Shown: positions 1 through 10,820 of the stretch, piece after piece
How positions within the stretch are numbered: the stretch's first letter is position 1
How the letters are laid out: the number at the start of each line of letters is the position of its first letter
NCBI GenBank assembly: GCA_029216955.1
Contig: JANAVB010015600.1
Location: 40,983,211-41,047,210, forward strand
DNA from: Iris pallida
Taxonomy: Eukaryota; Streptophyta; Magnoliopsida; Asparagales; Iridaceae
DNA: 64,000 bases
Reading direction: 5' to 3'
The notes under the pieces: generated by a model
The model's database searches: none
Told to the model about the DNA's origin: nothing
Seen by the model: only the letters and a program-made list of their open reading frames with translations
Translations under genes and position numbers: made by a program

Positions 1-565
1 AGAGCCGCATAGGATTGACGATCCTCGAACCGCAGAGAGATACTCTTTGTAAGCCGCATAGGACGATACTTCATCGAGCCGCATATGCGTAATCTTTGTG
101 AGCCGCATGAGCTGGTGTTGTATTGGGCCGCATGGAATGTGTTCCCAGGGAGCCGCATGAGCTAGCGTTGTATCGAACCGCATAGAACGGGTTCTCAGGG
201 AGCCGCATATGACTGATTGCCACGTGGCAATCTGGGACTTCTGACGGATTTGGTCAGAGATTTTCTTCTTTTTTCCGAGGAGTCAGTCATTATGGCAAGG
301 CCATTATGAAACTTTATGTCAGGGCCGCCATAGTGAATCGTGCTGGAACAATAAATGAGGTCGCTCCTTAAACGACCAGCTGTAGGAAAAGATCACACAT
401 GGCGTCCATCGAGCCGCATATGCCTTGCTGAACCGCATACGCTCCCGAGCCGCATGCGATTGAGAGTCTTCTTTGAACCGCATAGGGCCGCTCCTGTGTG
501 GGCCGCATAAGCTTCTTACTTAGAGCCGCATGGATCATTATTCTAATATTTTTCATGCTTCTACA
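1..565 (-). repeat. 3' LTR of Tat element (cut by window edge)
   Basis: Matches 11592-12155 almost base for base. The inner end, on the minus strand, reads TGTAGAAG and follows directly on a purine tract. The segment is packed with GCCGCAT / ACCGCAT heptamers every 20-50 bases. Only part of the 1335-bp LTR lies in the window. Confidence 0.93.
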
Positions 566-576
566 GGACCCCCTTC
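566..576 (-). other. Polypurine tract of Tat element
   Basis: On the minus strand GAAGGGGGTCC stands immediately before the LTR start TGTAG. This is the expected plus-strand primer position. Confidence 0.8.
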
Positions 577-1036
577 AAAGTTTTCAATTTTGTAAAAATT
601 GGAACACTTTGAACAAGAAGCATGGCCCCGTTCATGCCGCATAGGATTTTTCTGTCTGCCTGAGCTTCCTAGCCGCATAAGTGCCTTAGCCGCATGAATT
701 CATCTGGCCGCATAAATTGGTTGCCACGTGTCTTGCACACATGTGCAAATCTTCATTAAGTGCCTTTGATTTGATTTAATGCCGCCTTTTGGGGGGAGGA
801 TCCCAAGAGTCGGTTTTGCCTTGATAAAGGATCGTCTTACGGCGTTATGTGTTCCAGAGCAGTGATTGGCCTTCTGTCTTCTTCTTCTTCTCTCTTTCTT
901 TCTTTTTTTTCTTTTTTAATTTTTGTAAAGGGGTGTGATCCCTGCTGATGTAGCCCTTTGATTTTTGAATAAATGAGCATGTTTCAACTCATCTTTTCTT
1001 TCTTGCACTTGGGTGTTTATGGAATTTGGACTTGCT

Positions 1037-1800
1037 GGGGGATTTATTTGTGGACCTGTTATCCTAGGCATACCTTGGTTTTAGGTACGGATAACAGTTT
1101 AGATAGGATGTCCGGGACAGCCACGGCTAAGTGGTCATGGATGCTCTCGGTACTGGAGGAAGGAATGCCGTAGAGCAGCTGGGCTCCCGGGGCATGGTAA
1201 GATGGTGGATTTATGCTAAAAAGCTTAGCGAATGAATATTTGTGGACCTATTACCCTTGGCGTACCCTAGCTCAGGATGCGGATAATAGGGTGAAAGGGA
1301 ACCGATCACATTTGCTCAGAGGTTATGATGACATGGCAAACATGAAGATTTTATCGTAAAATCTTCCTGCTCAGCGGTAATGAGAACATGGCAGGAGAGA
1401 CCTTACGGAAGCTATTTGTGGTCAACAGAGGACATTTGTGGTCAACAGAGGACATTTGTGGTCAACGGAGGACATTTGTGGTCAACAGAGGACATTTATG
1501 GTCAACAGGGGACATTTGTGGACCTATTATCCTTGTCGTACTCCGGTTGTGGGTACAGATAATAGGTTAAAAGAGGATCGACATACTTGCTCAGAGGTAA
1601 TGTGGACATGGCAAATATGACGATTTCTTCGACGGAGCCTTCCCACTCAGAGGTAATGAGGACATGGCAGGAGTGGGCTCAATGAAGATTGGGTACATAG
1701 AACGACTCAGAGGTAGGAGAACGTGGAAGTTCTATGCGAGGGGGCGGTTTGTTTTTGGTGGAAGTGAAGACGACTCAGAGGTAATGAGGACATGGTCATT
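1037..1800. repeat. Interspersed unit repeats in 3' region
   Basis: Three diverged copies (about 1037-1090, 1238-1292, 1512-1567) of a unit that begins ATTTGTGGACCT and ends in GGATAATAGG. They alternate with several copies of CTCAGAGGTAATGAGGACATGG (near 1315, 1371, 1591, 1647 and 1772). The pattern suggests a higher-order repeat that has decayed. Confidence 0.75.
1411..1520. repeat. 20-bp tandem array
   Basis: Five units of GTCAACAGAGGACATTTGTG start at 1421, 1441, 1461, 1481 and 1501, with a half unit before them. Units differ by single bases (ACGGAG, TTTATG, CAGGGG). Confidence 0.95.
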
Positions 1801-1883
1801 TCGGAAATTGGTGGATCGACTACCCTTTTTGTGCACTGGGAGTGCGGGTAGTGAATCCTGAGGGAGGATCTCTGCCAGGGAGA

Positions 1884-2157
1884 AAGTTCAGAGGTATAAT
1901 TATACTTGACTTACTATCTGAAAGAGTGACCGAAATGTAAGTTCAGAGGCACCAGCTGGTACATAACTTGGTAATTTGGACTATTGAGGGAGTGAGAGTT
2001 CAGCGGCACCAGTGGGTGCATGGCTTGATAATCTGAAATAGGGTGGATGAGAGTTCAGTGGTACTAAAGGGGTACATGACTCGATAATCTGGAGAATGAT
2101 AGATGAGAGTTCAGTGGTACTAAAGGGGTACATGACTCGATAATCTGGAGAATGATG
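1884..2157. repeat. 55-bp tandem array next to integrase stop
   Basis: Units beginning GAGAGTTCAG start at 1994, 2049 and 2105 (55-56 bp period). The last two are almost identical, and older copies are visible near 1939 and 1884. The array ends at the pol stop codon. Confidence 0.85.
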
Positions 2158-2158
2158 T

Positions 2159-5100
2159 TCAAACATAGTATTTTTTCAGGAACTTGTCGTTGACGGGCAA
2201 CATGAGCAAATCTCCGTTCTGCTTAGCGAGGCGGTAGGCGCCGTTGGAGAACACGGTTTCGATGACAAATGGACCTTCCCATTTTGGCTGGAACTTACCG
2301 GTGGTCTTGTGAGTCATGACCATCGGCCTCCGGACTGCCAGAACAAGATCACCCACTTGGAATGTTCTGATTTTAACTTTCTTGTTGAAGGCTCCGGAGA
2401 TGCGTGCTTGGTATAGCTCGATCCTTTGCTGAGCTAGGAGGCGCTTTTCATCTAAAGCCTCCAACTCTTGTAGTCGTCGTCGGTAGTTATCATCCGTCGT
2501 CAATTGATAAGTGAGGGCGACGCGGAGTGAGGGGATCTGAGTCTCCAAAGGGAGGACTGCCTCGCTCTCGTACACCAGAGAGAATGGTGTATTCCCGGTG
2601 GCTGTTCGAACCGTGGTGCGATAAGCCCATAAGCACTCGCCGAGCTTCTCGTTCCAGTCGCGTTTGTTGGAGGAGACGAACTTCTTGAGGAGCTTGATGA
2701 TTGTTTTGTTGAATGCCTCTGCCAACCCGTTTGCTGCCGGGTTGTATGGTGTCGAAGCGACATTCTGAATGCGGTGCTTATCGCAGAATCGGTAGAATGC
2801 ATGGCTTATAAACTGTGGGCCATTATCGTGGATGATTCTTCGTGGTAGTCCGAAGCGGTAGATAACGTGATGCTTAAGGAAGCTGATCACGTTTGAAGTT
2901 TTAACTTCTGCGAGTGGGACAGCTTCCGCCCATTTGGAGAAATAATCAGTGATCGCAAGTATGAAGCGATGTCCTCGGAAGGAAGGTGGGGTGATTGGAC
3001 CAATGATATCCATCCCCCATGCTTCGAATGGCCAGGATGCCACCGTTGGATGCAGAAACTCGGATGGTTGGTGAATGAAATCCGTGTGGACTTGGCAGGC
3101 CTTGCATTTTCTGGCATAATCTATCGCATCTGCCACCATCGTGGGCCAGTAGTAGCCCATCCGACGAAGGCGGTCCTGTAGCTTAGGGCCGGGTTGATGG
3201 GCCCCACAGACACCGTCGTGAGCTTCTCGTACAGCTTCTGTAGCTTCCGCGTTCGACAAGCACCGGAGCAATAATCCATCGTAGGAGCGGCGATACAGTA
3301 TTTTCGTCTCTGTATTGTAGAAGAATCTGAGAGAACGTCGTCTGATAGAGGTAGCTTCCTTTGGATTCTCTGGAAGGATGTCGTATACGACGAAGTCGAT
3401 GAACGGCTGTCTCCAGTTCGGTGTGTCGTCGACCGTCTGGGCGGAATAACTTGCCATGGCTTGAACGTTGTTCTTGGGACAGACCAGTTCGTGACCTATT
3501 ACGTCAACCGAATGATGAGCTTGGTTCGGTACTGCTAAGGAAGCGGCAAGGCCTGCTAGGGCATCGGCTTCGATATTTTGGAGTCTGGGGACGTGCTCGA
3601 TGAAGAATCCCTCGAATGATGAGATAATATTGATCGTAATTTGATGGTAGGGGATCATGTCTTCATGGCGAACCTCGTATGAGCCCCTGATCTGATTGAC
3701 GATTAGTTGGGAGTCGCAGTATGCTTCAAGGTATTCTACCCCCAGCTCTTTTGCAAGTTGGAGGCTAATGACCAGAGCGTTATATTCAGCCACATTGTTG
3801 GAGCAGGGTTTCGTGAGGGAGTAGGCGCGATTGATCACCAGCCCAGTAGGAGAAATTAATACCACTCCGACCCCAACGACGATGTTTCCCTTGGGTCCGG
3901 TCCTTGAGGCGCCATCGAAGAACATTCGCCATATGTTATCGTGGGTGGCTGTATTCGAATCGGCGACCTCATCTGGGATCTCTTCATAGATTCTGGATGA
4001 CTCCGATCCTGGGTGGGCTGCCAAAAAGTCTGCTAGGGCTTGACCCTTAACAGCCTTTTGCGGGACGAAGATCATATGATAGGAGGACAGTAAGATTGCC
4101 CATGTGGCGAGGCGAGAGCTGAGGGCCCCTGGTTTAGTCATGAGGACTCTGAGGGGGTTGACTCGCGAGATTACATATATGGTTTGTCCTGTGACATAGT
4201 GCCGCGTCTTTTGAATAGCGAATACCAGGGCGAGACACTCCTTCTCTACGGCGGTGTATCGATGTTCTGGCCCTATCATCATTCGACTGAGATAATATAT
4301 GGCCTGCTCGTGGCCTGCATCGTTATTTTGTGCTAGCAGGGCACCAAGGGAGTGTTCCATTGCTCGTACGTAGAGCAGAAATGGTTTTCCGGGGACCGGG
4401 GCCACCAGGACTGGGGGATTCGACAAATATTCTTTGATGTCGTCGAAAGCACGCTGGCATTCCTCGTCCCATACGAATGAGACTCCCTTCTTCATGAGGT
4501 GTGTGAACGGTCGGCATCGCCCGGAGAGGTTAGAAATGAACCTCCTGATGTAAGCTAGCCTCCCTTGGAGGCCTCTGAGTTCGCGAAGATTTTTCGGGGG
4601 ACCCATCTCCATGATTGCCTTCGTCTTCTCAGGGTCTACATGGATGCCCCGTGCTGTGATGATGAAGCCTAAGAATTTTTTGCTGGATACGCCCAAGAAT
4701 GATTTCGTAGGGTTCATCTTCAGGTTGTGGGCTCTCATCAGGTCGAATTCCATTCTCAGGTCTTGCAGATGATCTTCCTTATGGCGACTCTTGACGGCGA
4801 TGTCGTCGACATAGCATTCTACTATTTTGCGTAAATGTTCTCAGAAAATGATACTCATGGCCCGCTGATATGTAGCGCCAGCATTCTTCAGACCGAATGG
4901 CATGACTGTGTAGCAGTATGTACCAATCAGCGTTCAGAATGCTGTGTGTTTTTTGTCGTCGGGAGACATCTTGATTTGATTATACCCCGAGAATCCATCC
5001 ATGAATGACATACGTTCGAAGCCGCATGTGTTGTCGATCATGATGTCTGTGATGGGAAGGGGAAATTCATCTTTGGGGCATGCCTCGTTCAGGTTGCGGA

Positions 5101-5320
5101 AGTCGATGCAGATTCGAATCTTCCCATTCTTCTTGAGGACGGGTACTATATTGGCGACCCAATCAGGATGTTGCTCTTCACGAATGAAACCGCTGGCTAT
5201 TAACTTATTGACTTCAGTTTCGATCGCGTCCATGACACCTGGGCGGAAGCGTCGTTGTTGCTGCTTGACTGGCTTTACATCTGGCCGTATATTGAGTTTG
5301 TGGAGAGCGATGTCAGGATT
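2159..5320 (-). pseudogene. Tat pol: RT, RNase H, archaeal RNase H, integrase
   Basis: Replicates and inserts the element. In one frame, from right to left: RT with CIDFRNL and FSGYNQIKM (5233-4934) and the catalytic CYVDD (about 4810); gypsy RNase H (about 4480-4050); a second RNase H of archaeal type starting at FFDGASRTGPKG with the acidic residue in YCDSQLIVNQ (about 3930-3540); and integrase with the zinc-finger CKAC, then D in GMDIIGP, D in HDNGPQF and E in GLAEAFN (about 3220-2690), ending KFLKKYYV. In-frame TGA codons lie at 4934-4936 and 4841-4843, both where the family normally has arginine, which fits CGA to TGA decay. The frame joins the protease frame through a one-base shift near 5320. 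Confidence 0.93.
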
Positions 5321-7872
5321 AACCCCGGCATGTCTTCATAGCTCCAGGCGAACACATCAATGTATTCTCTGACGAGTACTAACAGCGATTCTCGTTCTTC
5401 GTCAGTTAGGCTTTTACTGATAAAGATCGGTTTTGGAGAAGATTCGCTGCCGAGATCCACTTGTATGACCTCATCTTCGGTAGGAGGTTCTCTCAGTTCG
5501 AACCGCTTTTCCCATTGTGCGTCTAATTGCTGGGCCCATGGTTCTAGCTCAAGGATTTCGGGGATGTCTTCATCTTCCTCGTAAGCGTCGGTGAATGCCA
5601 TGTTGACTGATATGACTTGTCTTAGCACATCTCCGATGCTGGTATCTGAGTCGGAAGTTGGTAATCCGGTTGAATGTGACTGCCAGTCGCATTCTTCATC
5701 TGAGCTTTCAGGGGTCGTAGTAGGCGTTACATACCCTAAACCGCATCGGGTTTTGTTATAGTAGTTCCGTGGTTTACCCGCCGGGGCTGGCGTCTTCAAA
5801 GGTAATCGTCGTACAGTGCCGTAGTTTAGTCCTGGCATTGTCTCTAGATCATACTCCTGTTTCTGCATGAGATATTTGGATTGAGGGCTATAGAGATACA
5901 GAGGCAGTCTTCCGGCATCTGACCCGAAGTCGACTTCTTCCATAGCGGGGGGATGTGGGTTATTCGTCCGGCCGAAGATGATCGGGTGGTCCTCTCCCTC
6001 GACTATTCGGTAAGTGTCTTCTACTGGAGTAAGTCGGATGGCGGTGTACACGTTTGTCACCTGTGTATGTAGGTGAGTGCCTATACCGTGTTCCATAGCA
6101 TATATTATACATAGCTTATTGAGCTCGGTGTAGTTCAAAGATAACCCTTTATTGATGAAGTAAGGTATCTTTTCTAGAGGGATTACATCATCTGCGGAGG
6201 GGGTATCGGAGTGGGCAGCCACATACTTGGCCAATTCTGGTTCTTCTTCGGCCACCTCCTGTATAAATGAAGACTGAGAGGACGACCTAGTCAGCTTGAT
6301 CTTCAGAGGCTCAACTGGCGGAGCAGATAGTGGAGTTGTTGGTAAACTAGCAACCCCCAGTTTGGTACTTGATGTGAGGCGAGGGGTGGCTGGTTCGCTA
6401 GAAGTGTCAGACCTCGCATCGGGGTGAAGAATCTTCTTGGGAAGGCGTATTGTGAGCGGTCTATCGGAGGGATTGGGCTTCTCCGTTTGGAGCTGACCGA
6501 CTCTCGGTAGTCTGATGGAAAGTGGCCCTGTTATGGGTCTCGGCGCTTGGCCGGACCTTGGCAGCCGGATTCTCATTTGTTCTTCTTGTGCGGAGAGACT
6601 AATTGCGTCCTTACGCAGAGTGGCCGTAAGGGGTACGAAATTGCCCGGTTTGCGAGCCTGAAGATGGATCGTTAGAGGTTCTTCTGATCCTGTAGCCGTC
6701 TTGTTGTGAGCTTGCACATCTTCTTCGACCAGATGCTTCTTTGATTTTTCGTACAGACAGGAGTCTGAGTAATAAGATTCGACCCCCTTGAAGGGATCGA
6801 TATCGGCAAACTCTGTCCTCACGAAGCCGTGCTTACCGACATATTTGAAGCACTGGTGTAGCGTGGAAGGCACGATCATGTAATCGTGTATCCAAGGCCG
6901 CCCCAGAAGGATATTGTAAGAAGTGTCGGCATCTATGACATAACAGGTGACTTCTGATTGGAAATCGCCGATCTGACACTTCAAACGGATCTTCCCTATT
7001 GGGTAGCTCCTGCCCGAATTGAAACCACTAATGGCGGTGCTTGTAGGTGTCAGGCGATACATCAGAATGCGAAGATGATGTAGCAGACCCTTCGGAATGA
7101 TGCTTATAGAGGACCCAGGATCAATATGCATTCGGTCCACCTTTACGTCGCCGATGTATCCAGTGTAGTATAGCGGGCGATCATGCAGGTTAGTTTTGAT
7201 GAGCATATCTTGCGGAGAGAAGACGATGTTGGGCATTGCTCCCGTACAAGCACTATCTTGGAGCTCTGCAGGTTGGTTATCGCCCGTGAGGTTGACCTGA
7301 GCCAAGTATGCGTCGGCATTTTGGAGTGCCTCACTTAAAGCCGTGCGGACATCCTTTGAGAGCCTGAGGAGTTCATATAAAGACAATTTGGCCGGGGTAT
7401 TAGCTAATTGTGCCAAGATGTCGAAGTTGTAGGGCCTCTCCAGCCCCTGAGGTGTCTCCTTCCGGAGGGACTTGTCGAAGCGAGTCTCCTTCGGCCTAGG
7501 CTTGTCGGTCGTCGAAGGCTGGGCCGATCCCGGAGCATCATTGGTGGTGGGCGGATGATCATCAGTCGCGCTTTCGGTCACCGGTTGGGCTTGTGTTCCG
7601 GATCGAGTAGTGACGGCCGAGACTTCCTCTTCTTCCGTCGAGGCAGTACGGCAGGATTTGACTTTTTCACTTTTCCTTTTAGAAGGTGGAGAGGGCTGAG
7701 TTACCTCGTGGACTAGGTCCGGATGGACCCACATAATTTCCCCTCGTGATGTGGTGAGGGGTATTAGACCAGCGGCTTGATCGCGAGCAGGCGGCAGATT
7801 AGCAATTTCTATTGTTGCCAGAGGGATGGGTATAACCCCGTCCTGAGTCTCTGTTGGAGGGAAGCTGCCGAA
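5275..7872 (-). pseudogene. Tat protease and linker, start of RT
   Basis: A long open frame follows the gag stop (TAA at 7873-7875) in the same frame; the first ATG is at 7734. An aspartic protease is seen around DPGSSISIIPKGLL (about 7125-7080) and YNILLGRPWIHDYM (about 6925-6880). Then come low-complexity linkers with repeated RLPR/PLTIRLP motifs and a CGLGY segment. The C-terminus shows the RT lead-in EYIDVFAWSYEDMPGL, after which a single-base deletion near 5320 shifts the frame and stops it at 5275. The gag TAA may be natural, since the frame simply continues beyond it. Confidence 0.88.
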
Positions 7873-10099
7873 TTATACGGACACCATGTTGGCTGCCACG
7901 GTTACTTCTTCGAAATCGATGGCCAGGGCGTTCGAATCGATGAGGTTTTGGATATACCGCTTCAGTTGGTAGCAGTCGTGTGTAGCATGGTGGACGTAGC
8001 GATGGTAATGGCAGAACTTTGGGTTCTCCAGATCAGCTAGCCGAGGCTCCCGTCTTGGTGGAGGAAGCTGAATCCTATCTCCTTGTATAAGCATGTCCAA
8101 GATAGGCTTGACGTGACCGTCTTCAAAGAAATAAGTGATTTGAGGCCATTGTTTGTCTGCTGGCTGTGGCTCGGGCTTCTGGGCTGTATCGGTCATCATA
8201 GCCTGCTTGCCTTTGTTGTCCCGGTTGTTGGAGGGGCTACCCCCATTGTCGTTGCTGGTGTTGGGACGCTTGCTCTTGTTCTCTCCCTCCGAGATATGCA
8301 ACCCCAGTTGGCGAGCCTTCTTCAATCGTTCTTCAGCACTTGTAGCACTGATGATAAAAGCCTTCCAGTCCTTGAACTGACTTTTGCCCATCCAGAGACT
8401 AATTGTTGGAAGTAGTCTCTTTTGGCAAATTTCAATCAAAGAAGAGTCCGGGTTGCCAGATGGTAACTTCATTGCGGTTTGACGAAACCGCTCAATGTAA
8501 TTTCTCGTCAGTTCTTTCTCTCCTTGAACGACGTCCATGAGGGTAGACATCGTTATGTCCTGTCCTACCTCATAGAACCTCTCCAAGAACAAGCGTTTGA
8601 AGCCAGCGAAGGAGTGGATGCAATTGTCTGGCAGGTTGCGGTACTAATCGAAGGCGACTCCTTCCAATGCCCCAATGAATAACCGCGTGAGGATAGCATC
8701 ATCATGGGGCAGATGGTCGGTAGTGACCTCAAAGTAAGTGATGTATCGACTTGCTGAAATCTTGCCATCATATGGGTTGATATTGAACGGCTTATATCTT
8801 GGCGGAAAGGGAACATCTCTTCATTCAGCAGGATATGGTTGCCGTATTCTGAGGTCTTGAGAGTTTTCTCGGGCGTAGAACATTGCTTGGAGCTCCTGAA
8901 CCTCTCTTCTTACTTCTCGGGCCTCATCTGTCGCGGTAGGGGCCGTTATCTCGGGAGGATTATTGCCCTGGTTTGGCGCCGCTGAATTTGAATCTACGTT
9001 GATTGTGGGACCCGTGCTTGTCTGGCTAGGTGTCACTCTCTGCAGAGTAGGAAGTGCCGCTTTGATCTCGTCTACAGACTTGACCAAGGTATACAATATG
9101 GCCTCCAACGTATCGATGCGCTGGCGATCGCTGGAACCGCCTTGATTGCTGTCTATCATGAATACCGTCTTCACATGAGGAGTGACGGAGGGAGTGGTGG
9201 AGGATGTACCCTCTGAGTCGTACCCACGCGTCGAGAAATCATCTGGATATGTGGGGATGTTCTCTTCAGGTTCGGACTCGGAAGGAACACTACCCCCAGC
9301 TTCGGAGCTTGCTTCGTCTAGAGAATCATGGATGTCCTCGGGGACATCAGCATCTGTTGTACCCGATGGGAGGGTTGTTTCTCGGGATTCGTCTCCTTGA
9401 AACATTGGATTATTGTGGACGTTCGGAGGAGTACTACCCCCAGCTCCTACAACCCCCAGGGTCGGGGACGATGAGCCTCCTGTTGCAGCAGTTTTTGTCT
9501 TCGAACGGGTGTGTTGGTATACTCCGGTGGAGGGTAACCGTTTAGCCAACAACTTCTTAGCTGTAGTGGCTGATATCTTTGGACTGGAGATGCTTGTCTT
9601 CTTCCCTCTCCCTTCGGCGGGGACCTTCTGAGCGGAATTGCAGGAGACAACAGGAGGTGCCTCATCTTCTGAGTTCGGGTGCTGTAGTCTGTGGAAGACG
9701 GACGGACGATCTTCCGTCACTGCTGCGTTGTTGCAGCAGCAGTTGACGATGATCTGGGTGCAGTGACGTCCATGTGAGGATTCTTTGCACGCCGAGGCCC
9801 CTTCTCTTTCCTTACGTTTGTGGAGGATCGCCTCACGCAGGTCAGAGGAACCACTCTGTCCGTTCGCCGCCGAGGATTGGACTTGAGCGGTTCTGTACAA
9901 CTTCCCATCAGAGGCCCGTGTGATAATCAGCGGGACGCCCTGATAGTCAGAGGTTGGGGCAGCCGTCTGGGCTTGATGAGCCCGCACTGCCCTAGACTTC
10001 TTCTTTGTGGGTGCATAATAGGAAGAGTCCAAGTTGAGCATCACAGAGTCTGGCTTATCATCCAGAGAGTCATCAGGGTTCGGACCGTACGAGAGACGG

Positions 10100-10440
10100 T
10101 CGAAAACTGATCGAGAGGAGCATGGAGCATATGCTATGCGGCTGGGAGCGGAAACCGTGCGGGCTGTCTGCATGCGGTTGTCTCCTGTCATCGGACGAGT
10201 TCTTATGCGGCTAGGGGTCACGACCGTGCAGGCTGGCCGCATGCGGTTGGCATCTGTGGCCGCATAGGTTTTCTGCAAACGATTGACTTTACTGGCCGCA
10301 TGAGTCTCATCCATGCTGTTGGGAACTGTAGTCGTATAAGTTATGCGGCTGACAGAAGTAGCCGCATGAGTTTTCTTCATACGGTTGGCGGATGTAGCCG
10401 CATGGGCTTTCTCCTTGCGGCTAATACTCTTCTGCGGTTC
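10100..10440. repeat. GCCGCAT/ATGCGGC motif cluster inside gag
   Basis: About a dozen copies of GCCGCAT or its complement ATGCGGY in alternating orientation, including the back-to-back GCCGCATGCGGTT near 10242. It is the same heptamer that fills the LTRs. Confidence 0.85.
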
Positions 10441-10797
10441 GGTCCGCGTAGAGTCTCTCTTTGTCCCTGCAAGTCAAGCATCATAATGTTTTCTTCTGCC
10501 GGACTTGGGGACAGCAGAGTTGTCTACGATCTGAGGTGGGACCGCAGGAGAATCCTTCTCGCCGTCTTGAGCAGCAGAGGGCATCCCATCGAGGGCTTGA
10601 GGAGGAGCAAATGACTTCGATCTCCATTCTTTGCGGGCCTTCGTGGTACGGGTGCGCTTCTGGGCCGGGCCAGCGCTGCCTTCAGAGAGCATCTCTTCGA
10701 ACGCCTGTTGGTCGAAGCGGACGACCATCTTCTTTTGTGTGGAGCCAAGTTTGGCTGCATCTGATTGCGTCACCAACTCCTCAGCCGTGGAGAAGTT

Positions 10798-10817
10798 AGT
10801 CCCCAGCAGAGTCGCCA
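10798..10817 (-). other. Primer-binding site of Tat element
   Basis: On the minus strand TGGCGACTCTGCTGGGGACT follows the LTR end GGCAAACA after three bases (CGA). It starts with the required TGG, and the same kind of PBS occurs in Tat-group elements (memory, not searched). Confidence 0.8.
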
Positions 10818-10820
10818 TCG

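Larger units (their letters stand above)
577..2158 (-). other. 3' non-coding region of Tat element
   Basis: About 1.6 kb between the integrase stop and the polypurine tract with no credible ORF. It holds further GCCGCAT heptamers (about 633-715), a CT-rich stretch near 880-920, a 20-bp tandem array, three diverged copies of a roughly 50-base unit, and a 55-bp tandem array (separate entries). Long, fast-changing 3' regions with tandem repeats are typical of Tat/Ogre elements. Confidence 0.75.

Noticed and set aside
1..720. CRISPR-like spacing of GCCGCAT words
   Set aside because: Only 7-8 bases are shared, spacing is irregular, and the host is a plant; it is an LTR feature.
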